Shown here: piece after piece, positions 1 through 11,365 of the stretch | Numbering within the stretch: position 1 is the stretch's first letter | How the letters are laid out: each line of letters opens with the position of its first letter | Assembly (NCBI GenBank): GCA_964017185.1 | Contig: OZ024877.1 | Location: forward strand, 6,426,006-6,490,005 | Length of the DNA stretch: 64,000 bases | Direction of reading: 5' to 3' | Origin: Rugalucina vietnamica | Lineage: Eukaryota; Mollusca; Bivalvia; Lucinida; Lucinidae | The notes under the pieces: model-generated | Seen by the model: the letters and a program-made list of their open reading frames with translations, nothing else | What the model was told of the DNA's origin: nothing | Databases searched by the model: none | Program-made: the position numbers and the translations under genes

Positions 1-430
1 AAACAGACTAGACAAAACACAACCCAAAAGACTGTAAGTTTATATCAAGCACCAGCCGGCAGCTCCAGCCTGTGGCTAGTCTGTGTCATTACTGTCCATA
101 CAACATCCTCCAGAAACTATGTTTTGTGTCTTTTGAAAATTTCTGTGGCTGGTTGGTGTCTTTACTGTCATTACACCATCTTCCAGAAACTATGTAATGT
201 GTCTCTTCTAAATACCCCAGCTTTTCTAAATACACCAGTCAGTGAATCACAAGTTTTATTAAGCAACTGAAGCAAGCAGCTCGAAGGTCGGTGTCTTTAC
301 TGCCCAAACACCATCCTACAGAAACCATGAAAAATTGTGTCTTTTGAAAATTTCTAAATGCTGTAAATCTGGAAATGTGCGCGAGAATATAATTTTCGCT
401 AATATTTGTGAATTCGTTGTCTTGCAAAAT
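1..430. repeat. Degenerate tandem repeat
   Basis: Three imperfect copies of a block containing GTGTCTTTACTGTC, ACACCATCCTCCAGAAAC and TGTGTCTTTTGAAAATTTCT begin near 86, 158 and 290. No coding frame is convincing. The left edge of the array is outside the window. Confidence 0.6.
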
Positions 431-1110
431 TAAGTTCTCGCTAATGAAGAATTACAATAAGATTTTAAAAAAATATCTGTGTGTTTATCCTGCTGCGGCA
501 GCATCTAACCTGTACGAAACATTTCGCCGGTAAAAGATACAGATTTTTTCTTTAATTTCGCACGGAAATTTGTTAATTCTCGGATCCAAAATATCCCGGA
601 TAAGGCACTAAAGGGAGTATCAATTCATGCTGTCTCTGCTTGATTTTAAGTATCACAAAACACATTAGGATGGTCTAAAATGAGTTTAAGTGACAACTAA
701 GGCTCTAATAAGAGGCTTTTATAATATTTGATCAAAAAATTTAAGTTACTTTGAATGCAAATGGAGTTTTTCCCTTCATTTTTACCAAAATCTGGTGATT
801 TTCTGTCCAAAAGCTGAAAACAGTGAAATTTGTTACCTAGTTTTATTGACGATTTGTGCAGAACATGTTGGTTTCACCAGAAATAAAATGATACTGTCTT
901 AAAGTTAATATATTAGGCTATTGCTTTATGAAAAAATATCATGGATATTTGCTTAAATGATTATTAAAATTATCAGCTTTTAAACTTTATCAATTACAGC
1001 TTTGACAATCTAGCAGAGACCACATATTTCCAATAAATACCATAAATATACCGTAGTTACCTATCCGGGATTTATTGGATCCGAGGTAATACGCCTCTAG
1101 GACAATACAT
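431..1110. other. AT-rich stretch, nothing recognised
   Basis: No open frame, splice-flanked exon or known repeat could be supported here. The DNA is AT-rich with short A and T runs. Confidence 0.5.
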
Positions 1111-1330
1111 TAGTTTCCGTGCAGAATCTGGGCTTAAAGGTGGGGCGTAATATGCAAATTAGATGGAATTTTGCAACTTTTCTGGACGGAAAATCAAAAA
1201 AACTTCCGGGTGGGATCAAAAAAATTTCTGTGCGGAATCTGGGCATAAAACGGGTAAAATATGCAAATTAGACGGAATTCTGGTTACTTTTCTGGGGAAA
1301 ATCAGAAAATTTCCGGGCGTAATTGTAAAA
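1110..1330. repeat. Two-unit direct repeat of about 108 bp
   Basis: The blocks starting near 1120 and 1229 share GTGCRGAATCTGGGC, ATATGCAAATTAGA and a TTTCTGG...AAAATCA...TTCCGGG segment. The 68-codon open frame through them is a by-product of the repeat. Confidence 0.65.
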
Positions 1331-1658
1331 GGTTCTGAGCAGAATTATTTGTATACACAAAGACCTTGAATTTCAGTTTCAACACACCTTTCAGTTTATA
1401 GCATAGAATATATTAGATAAACATTTAATAACTGACACGTAAGCATGATGAAACATGCATATCAGTGCTTTTCAACTTTTTGGGTGGAATAATGATTTCG
1501 GCTTCCTGGAAAACAGGTTTGATGCCCCAATTAGGCCTCATTTACCGGCAGAATCCGCCCCTAAATTTCGAACGGGCCGTCTCGACTTTAAGATGCATAA
1601 AATGTTTTCTCATGATATGTATGGCTCTTTCTAAAAAAGTTTTCTGTCTTTATTTCAG

Positions 1659-1776
1659 TATAATGGCCAATGGTTTGGAAGGTTGGTTGAAAGATGCAGA
1701 GGGGCAGAACCTGGCTGATGCTGTACTCAAAACAGCTAGCTCATCACTTTTTGTGATTCAGTGAGCAGTATTTTAG
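1659..1776 (+). other. Possible exon, weak
   Basis: A TTTATTTCAG acceptor and an AG|GTATGT donor bracket 118 bases. An ATG at 1663 opens 33 codons (MANGLEGWLKDAEGQ...) that stop before the donor, so it would have to be a last coding exon or non-coding. No family was recognised and no partner exons were found. It could be chance. Confidence 0.15.
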
Positions 1777-1789
1777 GTATGTGTGTAAC

Positions 1790-2400
1790 TTTTGTATACT
1801 TCTTATTCTAAATACTTTAATATATTAAAGATACTGCAAAAATACATAAAAGCTGTGAAACTCAGTGGCAAGGGTTTGATGACTAGAAATGTGATGTACT
1901 AGTAGTCTACTGATCATAGCTCTTGATACAGGTTTTCTAATCTGCATCTGCAAAATACACAATTTTATCATGACAGTGGCTGCTTACACATGGGCTTTGT
2001 CTTTGAGGTTTGTGACAAGGAACAATATAAGCCAGGCTGCATATCCCGTGAAATGTTAAAACTATGAAAGATCATGTTGTGAAATAACCGCCACTTTGTG
2101 AAATTATTTATGAAATAGATCAGACTGAGGCTGTAGTATGTTTTCTGCATGAATGAGTAAAAATAGCTTATGATATAGTTTGCATGAACAGATGAAAATT
2201 GTGTTTGAAGATTGATTTATGTATAAAAAAAAAAAATGCTATGCCTTCATCTCAAAAACTTTCTTATGTATGATTTCTATTATCTTTCAGCATGATCATG
2301 TTCAGAGGCAGGGGATGTAATCATCCATGACTCACTCCAGAAAAGCTTAAAGATGGATTATTGGGTTCTGATGATAAATTGTTAAAAACTTTATCAACAG
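1790..2400. other. Intergenic, nothing recognised
   Basis: AT-rich, with a 12-base A run at about 2226. No supported gene or repeat. Confidence 0.5.
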
Positions 2401-2406
2401 TATAAA

Positions 2407-2642
2407 TGAGCCGCCTCCTGGGAAAACCAACAATGTGGTTTCAGACCAGGTCCGACACAAACCGGCCTGTACAAGCACAGAAAAGAGCTAGAAGCTTGAA
2501 ATTTCTGATTTAAGTAGAAGAGGAATTGTACTAGCCGAGTAGCGAAAACAAAGACGCTGATCAGCTTTGCGGTTACCGCGAAGCCGATCTGTGTCTTTGT
2601 TTTCGCCTATGCAGATTGTTGGTTTTCCCATGAGGCGGCTCA
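2407..2642. mobile_element. MITE-like repeat family A, copy 1
   Basis: The ends are inverted (TGAGCCGCCTCCTGGGAAAA and TTTTCCCATGAGGCGGCTCA). The interior holds a long hairpin built from GCGAAAACAAAG, GCTGATCAGC and CGCGGTTACCGCG. There is no coding capacity. Seven further copies lie in this window (8474, 24451, 27509, 38141, 50835, 51279, 51990). The target-site duplication is not clear. Confidence 0.85.
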
Positions 2643-3129
2643 AATGAAGGACACCATAACAAGCACAGCTCTGACAGCCAAGTTTAATTTTTTCTTCTTC
2701 ATTAGATATTGGACTAGCCAAAGTCTGTGGGACTTTCAGTATATGATCTATATCACCAAAGCCAGCCAGTTGTCCTAACTGATAAATGTAATAAACAGTA
2801 CTGCTAATAAGTTAATGCTGTCCTGATATTTTTATGCTGAGTTGATTTGAAAATGAAAATGGTTTTATAAATACTATTAACCAGAAAGCAAAGATCTTCT
2901 CATGACACAGTCCAAAAATGGGAAACAAAGAAAACAGAAATAAATAAAGGAATAGAAAGCAATATTGTCTGTTTCATGTCAAAACATCACTGTTACACCC
3001 TACATGTACACATTCAGTTATGGTTTACACCAAACCTCTTTCAAAGGGGCTTACAACCAGGTTAGATGCACACAACAGGCTTTATAAAAATCACAAAAGA
3101 TATGCATGAAATTTGGCATTTTATGCAAC
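2643..3129. other. Intergenic, nothing recognised
   Basis: No supported gene. AT-rich sequence with no repeat I could match inside the window. Confidence 0.5.
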
Positions 3130-3330
3130 AGCGATGGCCTGGTGGTAGAGTAGCGAATTCCTGAGCTAGAGGTCCTGGGTTCCATACATTTGCAGTGTAG
3201 TGTCCTTGAGCTCTAATAATATTGGTTATATACTCAGAAATGGCTGGTCCACACAACATGACAAAAATGATATTCTGCCATAACCAAACTAAACCAACAA
3301 AAGGATTTAAGAATAAGAATAATTGTTCTG
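3130..3330 (+). repeat. tRNA-derived SINE remnant
   Basis: The tRNA-like head has a box A-like TGGCCTGGTGG and a box B-like GGTCCTGGGTTCC, followed by a decayed core with GTGTCCTTGAG. It is truncated compared with the copies at 3489 and 33343. Confidence 0.55.
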
Positions 3331-3488
3331 TATATATCTTGGGCGGTTGGACGATAGTGTCCAATTCATAATGAAATGGGCCTGACAGGCATTCCCACAT
3401 ATAACATTTCTTTCATGAAGATCAGGTTATAAAGCAAACAAACTAAAAAGTTATGTTCTGTCTACATACTAAAAAATAAGTTCACTTA

Positions 3489-3680
3489 AGGGAAGCATGG
3501 TGACCTAGTGGTAGAGCATCGGATTCGCAATCAAGAGGTCCTAGGTTCGATCAACACTTGAGGTGCTATGTTTTGTCATTGAGCAACACACTTTAACTAC
3601 CCAAAGTACTGGTAAATACCCAGGGAGTGGGGGCTCTGCCCTGACACGACTGCAGCATTGTTGACTAGGACTTTCTGCTA
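3489..3680 (+). repeat. tRNA-derived SINE
   Basis: Box A-like TGACCTAGTGG and box B-like AGGTTCGATC are followed by a core (TTGAGCAACACACTTTA, CCCTGACACGAC) and the tail TTGTTGACTAGGAC. The layout matches the fuller SINE at 33343. The core resembles molluscan V-SINE/RUDI-type elements by recollection only. Confidence 0.7.
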
Positions 3681-3686
3681 CCAGTT

Positions 3687-4437
3687 TAGCTCACCTGAGC
3701 CGTAATGCTCACAAGGTGAGCTTTAAGTATAGCCATGATAGGGCGTTCGTCTGTCGAATGTCCACATTTTCAAAGATCTTCTCTGAAACTGCTTGGCTGA
3801 TCAAGTTGAAATTTTATGTGGAGCCTCCATGGGTAGGGGAAAGAAAGTTTGTTCATGGGATTCTTGACCTTGACCCATGGTCATTTAAATTAATATTATG
3901 TTTTTTGTCAGAAATCACGTGGCCGATCAAGTTGATATTTTATGTGGAGCCTTCTTGGATAGTGGCATTAATATTTAGTTCACGATAGCTTGGTCACATG
4001 ACCAGCCTTCTTGGGTAGTGGCATTACTATTTTGTTCACGATATCTTGGTCACATGACCAAGATGGCCGCCACACCCATATATGTTAAAACTTCTTCAAA
4101 AATCTTCTTCTCCAGAACCAATTGGCGGATTTACTCGAAATTTGGTATGTACCGTTTGGGACTCCAGCCAATCATAGTTTGTTCAAATGATGAACCTGGG
4201 ATGACATGTTTTATGGCAAGTTCAATTTTGGAAACAAAGGCTTTTACATGGGAAAAGGCAAAAACAATGGATATTTTGGAAACTGTTTCAGCCTGAGACG
4301 AAAAAAGAACAGAAAAGTTAAATTTTACAAAATAACCCACATGCTTTCGAGAAAGGCTGGAAATCAGCTGTCATTAAGTATTGCCTAACGTATTACACCA
4401 AGAGCTCACCTGAGCCTTCTGGCTCACAAAGTGAGCA
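3687..4437. repeat. Repeat family C unit (GCTCACC-ended)
   Basis: It is bounded by AGCTCACCTGAGCC...GCTCACAAGGTGAGC at the left and a near-identical block at 4402-4430. Internally, TGTGGAGCC(T)TC(T)TGGGTAGTGGCATTA and GATATCTTGGTCACATGACCA recur two or three times. The same terminal hairpin occurs at 24235-24275. The short open frames inside are repeat artefacts. Confidence 0.7.
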
Positions 4438-4614
4438 TACAATTTACCTATGCTCTCGCACCCCAGATCTCTGCAACCTTGAGGACAGTCCAGCATATAG
4501 CCAACTCCATGTGTACTTACACCTTCATATCAGTGTCAGTGAATGGCATACCAAATCTTATTGCTCATGCTTTAAACAGTAACTGAAATTGTTCTTACTG
4601 TCTAAAAACTTGCC

Positions 4615-5142
4615 TCTGATAATGGTTTTTCGCAGAAAATTTTTTATGGGGGATGACAGAAAAATTATTTTCATGTCATAATCTTGATCTTAGTTTGTCC
4701 TAATAGGACCTGCAAAAATTTTTAAAATCGGTGAACAAATAAAGTTTTTATGGCCAAAATGAATTTTGCATAGGGATTTTGCATTGGCAAGGGAGATAAT
4801 CGATGATCGTGAAAATGCATATTTTTAGAGAATTGTTACTTGATCATGAAGATTTTGTTGCAGGTATGTCATTTGTGTCAATTTATAATAATTTTGAGCA
4901 ATCATAATTAAATAGTTAGAATTTAAAAATTTTGCGGGAAAATATTTACCTCCCTCACATGAGATTTTTGTACAGGAAATCCTTATTCAAAAATGTTTTT
5001 GACCAGAACTTTTTTATTTGTCAACCGATTTTCAAAATATTTGCTGCACATTTTGCGACAAACTAGATGCTTAATTGTGCCAAGAAAATGTTTCTTCTAC
5101 ATTTGAACAGTTGTAAAATATCTGCGAAAAACCATTATCAGA
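4615..5142. mobile_element. Foldback element with perfect inverted ends
   Basis: The outer 22 bases are perfect inverted repeats (left end begins TCTGATAATGGTTTTTCG). The arms remain recognisably inverted further in: AAAATCGGT-GACAAATAAA and GGGAGATAA/GGGAGGTAA occur on both sides. About 528 bp, non-coding. No clear target-site duplication. Confidence 0.75.
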
Positions 5143-5404
5143 CGCTACGAAACGGACTGGTGTGTTGGTTTTGCCTAAACTCTGGATGAAACAGAGTATT
5201 TAAACTCCCGCAGCTTTGCTGCTTTTTCTTGTTTGTTTTTTTGTTTTTTTTTTTTTGTTTTTTTTTCGTGAAACCATCTTCGACTGAAATAGGCGATTTT
5301 AAAGTCAATTTGTACGTAGTAACGTATTTGGAAAATAGGGAAATTCCTGTTTCATGGTTTGCAGGCATAAAAAAGAACTTTGGGCAAACTGATTCAAACA
5401 ATTC

Positions 5405-5600
5405 CACTAAAAAGTAAAAGTAGGCAATGATCAGGAAATGACACAGTAAGAGAGAAATTCCCACTCCAAAAATCGAGGTGGGAAAAAAAACTAAATTGAA
5501 AATAAGGTACTTATATTAAGGACACATATCGTAAGCCTAGTGCGCAGCTATTTCCCAATAGGGGGCCACTCAGTTACCCGAACATAACTTGAATATAACT
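5405..5600 (-). mobile_element. Retroelement 3' tail, family T
   Basis: The reverse complement carries GTAACTGAGTGG, CCTATTGGGAAATAGCTG, CCCACCTCG, GGAGTGGGAAT and GCCTACTTTTAC in the order seen in the longer copy at 22490-23547. It is a 5'-truncated, non-coding tail. Confidence 0.7.
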
Positions 5601-5759
5601 TAATTCATTCTTCACATTCTATTTCAAATCAGAAAATACAGCAATGGCCCTTGACTACCGAGCAATTGTAGCAGCAATGTGTCATTGAATAACAAAAGGT
5701 GTGGTTTTGCGATGTTTTATACCATGAGATGGTATCCAACGAAGCTTATGGCAGCCTTT

Positions 5760-6034
5760 CATTACGAAAGCTTGCCCATGCAATATACAGAGATTTTTTC
5801 AGCTGTAAAAATTGAAATTTTTCAGTAGAAAAGTTTTGATATTTTTCTTATTTTTGCTCCAAACATAGATTGTGGGTACACGTTAGAACCGCCTCGTCGA
5901 GGCGGTTCTAACGAGTACCCACAATCTATGTTTTGGAGCAAAAATAAGAAAAATAGGTATACCCCTACATACCCCAGTTTTGCTATATAAAAGTGGGGTT
6001 TAAGGGGGTATTCATTGCACGGACAAGTTTTCCT
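5760..6034. mobile_element. MITE-like repeat family B, copy 1
   Basis: A near-perfect palindrome centres on CGCCTCGTCGAGGCG, flanked by TAGAACCGCC, GTACCCACAATC, TTTGCTCC and GGTATACC motifs. The outer ends are GAAAGCTTGCCCATGCAATA and TTGCACGGACAAGTTTTCC. It ends only 22 bases downstream of the glycosyltransferase stop codon, so the native 3' end of that transcript may lie in or beyond it. Confidence 0.85.
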
Positions 6035-6056
6035 GATATGTACATCTAAATTTACC

Positions 6057-7553
6057 TTATGGACCACCGTATACGTATCTAGCCATATTTGCAAAGAAGC
6101 CCTGTCCCTCATCCATGGCTTGTTTTGATTTAAACTCATTTGGTAACGGAACAGTAAAATGCACTGCATACGCGTCCTTTGTGAAATTAAATTCGTTATG
6201 TATTGTTTTATCTTGGTAATTCGGCAGCCACAAAGGATGACATTTCAACTGGAAACAAATCACCTGCAGTCGTTTCTCGATGTACAAAAGATCGGGTCGT
6301 TCTTCATAAAGTTTATACACCATTTCAACTGCGTGAAACGCATGATGTTCCCCGGTATATTTACGAAACGAATCCTGCCAAAGGGCTATAAATCTTGACC
6401 CTGGTCTTGCTAACACGACCCCCATGTTGAAAACGTCCGGAAAATATTTCCTGTATGGTACTCTGACTAGGTGACCAAATGCTGCAATTGTTTCATAGCC
6501 AAGAGTAAGAAGGTCATCAACTGGTTTCAACCAGAAAACATCCCAGTCCAGATATATTCCTCCATATCGCAGTAGAGCTTCCGTGCGTACATAGTCGCTG
6601 ACATGAGCGAGATTTTTGAATGGCTTTTGGAACACGGTCGATGGCTTCCCATAGTATACAACTGTCACAATACTAATGTTTCTCATCTTTTCAAAATATA
6701 TTCCTAAGTCATACGAATCAACATAGATGATTATTTGTGTTGGTTTTACGAATCGAAGTGTACTCTGGAAGCTCAAGTACATTTCATATGTCATTTCCCC
6801 ACCTCCAAACCAAGCGTAATGGACTATTTTAGGTATAGGTGGGAAAGACGGCTCTGGCTCGATAACTTGCGATGTTCCGTAAAACAGAAAACGTGCTTCT
6901 GATGCGAATGGTGTTTGCTCTCGCATGATGTCAGCTGGGTGTATTTCGTTTGGAATATAGCAACATTTTTCATGACCTTTGAATGAATAAGACGGACAAC
7001 ATGTAGTAGTAATATTAGCCCTCATTCTATCGCCAATCTGTTCTATTCTCTGAGTCAAGTTCGCTAAATTGAATTGCCTTTTTACTGCAACAAAACCATA
7101 CACTTGCATTTCGTCCATATCAACAATACCAATATCGATCTGGCGGTTGTCCGAATTATCAGAGAGCATAATCGTATTCAGATTCACATAAATTCCTCCA
7201 TTTTCGTGTAATACTGTCGACAGAAAGTCAAGTTCGTCAACATAACTTTCGCCAATACCTTTCGAAATGTTGAACTCTCTGTGATATGCTTTCACTTCAA
7301 GATACGGAATGGTATCAGCTGCTTTTTCAAACCACATATTGTATCCTAATGTTTTTGGTTTGAAATCCTCAGGAACATATAAGATGATTCTATACGGCTT
7401 TAAGATTTTATGGACGCTCAGAATGCTTAAATAGTTCCGGAATGTGAGTGTTGTAGAGTTTAGTATTTGATATACGATTTGAGGGATGGACGTCTCTCGT
7501 AATGTATCTGGAACGTCTGAAATTAATATCATATCAAAACTGTTAACAAAGAT

Positions 7554-7589
<36 letters not shown>

Positions 7590-7608
7590 TACATGCAGAC
7601 AGACAGAC

Positions 7609-7655
<47 letters not shown>

Positions 7656-8830
7656 CTTATCTCAAGTCAAAGCACATGCAATACGATAATAATATTAATA
7701 CATGTAATAATATAACATATGATTGTAGGCGGCAGGTGTTTACAAAAGCATAATATACATGTATACAATTTTACGATGTTGTACCAAAGGCAGATCTGGA
7801 GAATAGAAAAGGAGGAAGAAACAGAAGAAGAGGGAGAAGGAGAAGATGATAAAGAGGAAGAGAAAGATTTACATACCAGATATGAATAAAGTCAAATGAT
7901 ACTAGGTCACCTAGGGATATATGCATGTCTCGGCACAAAACAAAATTTACATCACCAGTTACAGGGTGTGAGGTTATCATTGTTAACCTGGTACTTTTTA
8001 GATTGAATGGTTGCCACCGGAAGGACCTTCCGTATAGAGAGTCTGCAATCTATGCTTTTACATTATCCAATGTACTGACCTTCCGTATAGAGCGTCTGCA
8101 ATCTATGCTTTTACATTATCCAATGTACTATGTCGCTCTGTTTTATACGAGAGTGTGAACTGTACATTGTAACCATTACAAAATTTACACTAATCGTTCG
8201 GTGGGAATATGGGCCCCCGCCAATTGGGGCCTAGGAGAAACAGATGGGCTGCTTGTTCCTCCGGGCAAAGCTTCTAATCTACTGACCGACAAGTCCCATG
8301 AAATGGAGGCAACGCCCCGACATGACCATTGTTGATGACTGGGGCGTACTACAGCAATTCACACATTCCAATCGTTTGTTAAAGTAAAGCTCGAGATTGT
8401 ATTCATAATAGCATGGACACTTTAGCTCTTTGCAGCTATCATAACGAAAATATGGTCTATTTACATAAATATTTGAGCCGCCACATGGAAAAACCGACAA
8501 TCTGCCTAGGCGAAAACAAAGGCGCAGATCAGCTTCGCAGTAACTGCGAAGCTGATCAGCGCCTTTGTTTTCGCTACTCGGATAGCACAGTTCCTCTTCT
8601 ACTTAAATCCGAAATTTCAAGTTTCTAGCTTTTTTCTGTGACTGTACAGGTCGGTTTGTGTTGGACCTGGTCGGAAACTACATTGTTGGTTTTCTCACGA
8701 GGCGGCTCAAAAAAATTTACCTACCAATTCTTTTCGCTTTCTCGTGTCCCATGTAATGTCCGAGGAAATATATAAGAAGAAGAAACTCGATAATGAGCAA
8801 TGCCTGTAATGCTTTTCGTCTTCGTATCAT
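6057..8830 (-). CDS. Type II membrane glycosyltransferase, DXD type (copy A)
   Basis: Two coding exons, 8725-8830 and 6057-7516, joined by a phase-1 GT-AG intron (donor G|GTAGGT, acceptor TTTCAG|AC), give 521 codons. Exon 1 encodes a short basic N-terminus (MIRRRK) and a hydrophobic signal anchor at residues about 8-24, as in Golgi glycosyltransferases. Residues about 263-400 carry IPKIVHYAWFG, YGGIYLDWDVFWLKP (DWD at 359-361) and FNMGVVLARPGSRF, typical of the sugar-binding DXD region family (GT32-like, Pfam Gly_transf_sug). The DWD should bind a metal-bound nucleotide sugar; donor and acceptor are unknown. Residues 46-155 look like a second, degenerate copy of the same fold with NLN in place of DWD. 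Several N-glycosylation sequons are present. Its near-identical paralogue is at 19223-21077. Confidence 0.88.
7553..7652. repeat. (CAGA)n microsatellite
   Basis: About 100 bases of CAGA repeats with one interruption (CATACATG) near the middle. It lies in the intron near the exon 2 acceptor of the glycosyltransferase gene and is absent from copy B. Confidence 0.95.
8228..8352. repeat. SINE tail remnant
   Basis: CTCCGGGCAAAG and CGCCCCGACATGACCATTGT...GACTGGGGCG match the core and tail of the SINE at 33343. The tRNA-like head is missing. Confidence 0.45.
8474..8709. mobile_element. MITE-like repeat family A, copy 2
   Basis: Full-length copy with TGAGCCGCC/GGCGGCTCA ends and the internal GCGAAAACAAAGGCGCAGAT...GCGCCTTTGTTTTCGC hairpin. 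It sits in the intron of the glycosyltransferase gene; its absence from copy B suggests insertion after the segmental duplication. Confidence 0.9.
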
Positions 8831-9075
8831 GTCAACAGATAAAGAATTAAAAATAAACGTTCAAGATTGTCCTTTTGTCAATAGAATGAAAATAGATATG
8901 TGAAAAAGCGTGTCTGTGAAACTCAGGTGAAGAGAACATTAAAATAAAATAAATAAATAAATAAAGCTTCAAGGGATATCAATTTTAAACAAACATAATA
9001 AACTTGTTTTTCATCTGGTCAAATGACAGTATTTAACCGATAAATACACTGCCGTTGGACACGAAAACAAAATTC

Positions 9076-10435
9076 TAACACACCCTGCCTATAGAAGCCA
9101 ATGGTAAAGTGCAGTGATATATTGAGTGATATATCACTGGGCGGATTAGCGTGACGTTACTTTGCGCCGTTTCGACGCCATTTTGATTAAATGATGACGT
9201 CAGCTATCCCATAAGTCACGTTACCTTGACGTTAGACGGTGTAACGTCATTACAACGCGTTCAAAGCGTAACAAACATATGTAAACATTTGCGGTACAGT
9301 CAAACGTTTGGCGGGATTTCTTCAGTGCAATGGTGGAAAAGTTAAAGAAACTGAAGGTTTAAAATGGTTTTATTCCGTTTATTGTGTGTTAGAATCGAAA
9401 TAGATCAGCTCTAGTGCGTGAATTGTTGAGTAATATATCACTCTTTGTCGGTCAGTTGTACGCAGATAAATTTGCTCTGCTTTACAAGTGACCTCCAAAC
9501 ACACTGCTGGGAATCACGTGATACGCAATGTTTATGATATGTGCAAATTGTAAACAAGAAGCCGCCATTTTCCACCGGGTCTAGGTAAGTCTATCGAGTT
9601 TTGTTTCAAATTCTGAGGGATAATGATGGATGAATATGCCCAGTCCATGCAGATACATCAGATTTATTTAACCATGTGCGAGCTAATCTTTCAAAGTGTT
9701 TTGTTAGTGTAAACACTTCATTACCATCATCAAAATTGTTTGTTGCCATGTACACCAAATATTTATTTTGGGCCTTATTCATTCTTCCAGCAACAATGCG
9801 TCCTTTCTTAGAGGTAAAATAACATTTTTTTCAAAGGACAATTACCTCCATTTTACAGAAATATGCTTAGTGCCACATGAAAAAAGATAATCAACATCAT
9901 TGACATTGCATCCCTATACACATGCAATGTGGATTGATACCCTCCACACTAAAACAATAGTCATCATGTTTCTATTCTTTCGTCGATAAATGTATTGATT
10001 GCTAATGCACCAGTCCTTTGTAACCATTGCCCCCCTCACACATACCTACGGTGAAGGGTGGGGGATAGCCGGGCTTGAGTGCAGAGCAATTACTTGTCGA
10101 GTGTATCCGCAGTGCAGGGGGTATGACGAGGTGTTTTATGCATTAGGATCCTTACTCCAGGGCAATTTTCTATTTCTAAGGTGAGGCCAAAGATCAAAGT
10201 TTTGACCCCCCAGTTTGGCCCCTGTGTGTGCGGCTTATTGCAGGGCACTGAAAGCAGAAATGCCACAATCACCGCCCTTCCCCGTAGGTGGATGAGCAGT
10301 GGTTACAAATGACTTGTGCACAATTGCAGCTGAAATATGATCAAAAAAAAAAAAAAAGAAAAAAATAGCCATTCTCGGTTTTGTTCAATATTGAGAACGA
10401 ATCTTTGAATGCTTTCCTGGCTTTATTATATATCA
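9076..10435. other. Gene-free stretch with one arm of an inverted repeat
   Basis: A TGATATATTGAGTGATATATCA palindrome lies near 9114-9137. The block at about 9400-9550 (ATAGATCAGCTCTAGT, GTGAATTGTTGAGTAATATA, CACTGCTGGGAATCA) recurs inverted at about 14060-14165. A 15-base A tract lies near 10341. No gene is supported. Confidence 0.55.
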
Positions 10436-11365
10436 GCAGTCACACATTAGCGTATAACCCAAACGCGCTTCTGGCGTATGAATACTCTCAACATGCTTCA
10501 GATTTTGGACGTATAAAAATAATTTGTCCCTGTAACTCGCTTTAGCAGTCACACATTAGCGCCTGACTAAGACGTGTGCCGGACGTACAAAAATCTCAAA
10601 GTGTTGAAGTACGTTTGTGTTACTTCCCAGACGCGCTAAGCATGTGCTACAGGCGCACAGCAAACGTTCAACGCGCGTCTCACAAACGCTTAGGGCACGC
10701 TACGGAAGCAATATCTCATAAAATCTGAAAACGCATGTGGCGTATACTAGCGTGCATAACACGTGCGCCAAGTGCGTTCATAGCGTATTCAACGCGTCTG
10801 TCATGGAACTTATTCGAAACGTAAAAGACATTCGCACAAGACACGCCCAGCTTCTGGAAAAAATTTGAGCATGATTAAACACATACGTGCCTAGAGCGCG
10901 CACCGACCTTTAGCGACGTATATCAACGTACACCCAGCGTACACCAAAAAAAACGCACATGTAGCGTGTTTCTAATGTGTCTCCGACGTGCTCCTGACGT
11001 AGGTTGAATCATTCAAAGTTTACAGTTTTGTCAACACGCCCGGCGCGCGTTGGCTTATTTTAAACAGCAGTCACACACTAGCGTATAATCCAAACGCGCG
11101 CCGGGCGTGTCGACAAAAATGTAAAATTCAAAAAACGCCAGGAGCACGTTGGAGACACGTTAGAAGCGCGTTAAACGCGCGTTTTTTTAAGCTTGGTGTA
11201 CGCTTGTTGCATACGTCGCTGTAAGTCGCTGCGCGCTCTTGGCGCGTTTGCCCCCCCCCCCCACAAAAAAAATCAAACATGCTTAAAAACTTTCTAGAAG
11301 TTCGGTGTGTCCCGGATGTGTGTCTTACGTTTCGAATAAGTTCCATGCGCGTAACTTGCAAATTA
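10436..11365. mobile_element. CpG-rich foldback element
   Basis: Two arms (about 10800-11050 and 11088-11352) are inverted copies: GGAACTTATTCGAAACGTAA, CGTACACC-AGCG, TCTCCGACGTGCTCCTG and CACGCCCGGCGCGCG all reappear reverse-complemented. AGCAGTCACACAYTAGCG occurs as a direct repeat at about 10438, 10545 and 11065. The element is far richer in CG and ACGCG than its surroundings and has no coding frame. Confidence 0.75.

Larger units (their letters stand above)
7517..8724 (-). other. Intron of glycosyltransferase copy A, expanded by insertions
   Basis: This 1208-bp intron corresponds to one of only 289 bp in copy B. The extra length includes a CAGA microsatellite, a repeated GAGCGTCTGCAATCTATGC block (8030-8130), a SINE remnant and a family A MITE that ends 15 bases from the splice donor. 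Confidence 0.85.
5262..9075. repeat. Segmental duplication, copy A
   Basis: The block from GGCGATTTTA...GGCATAAAA (about 5262) to CCGTTGGACACGAAAA (about 9065) recurs in the same orientation at 17608-21335. It carries the whole glycosyltransferase gene plus about 240 bp upstream of its start codon. The two copies differ by unique insertions: a family B MITE downstream of the gene here, and a microsatellite, SINE piece and family A MITE in the intron here. Confidence 0.85.

Noticed and set aside
3062..3400. 112-codon minus-strand frame
   Set aside because: It runs antisense through a SINE remnant and has no recognisable domain.
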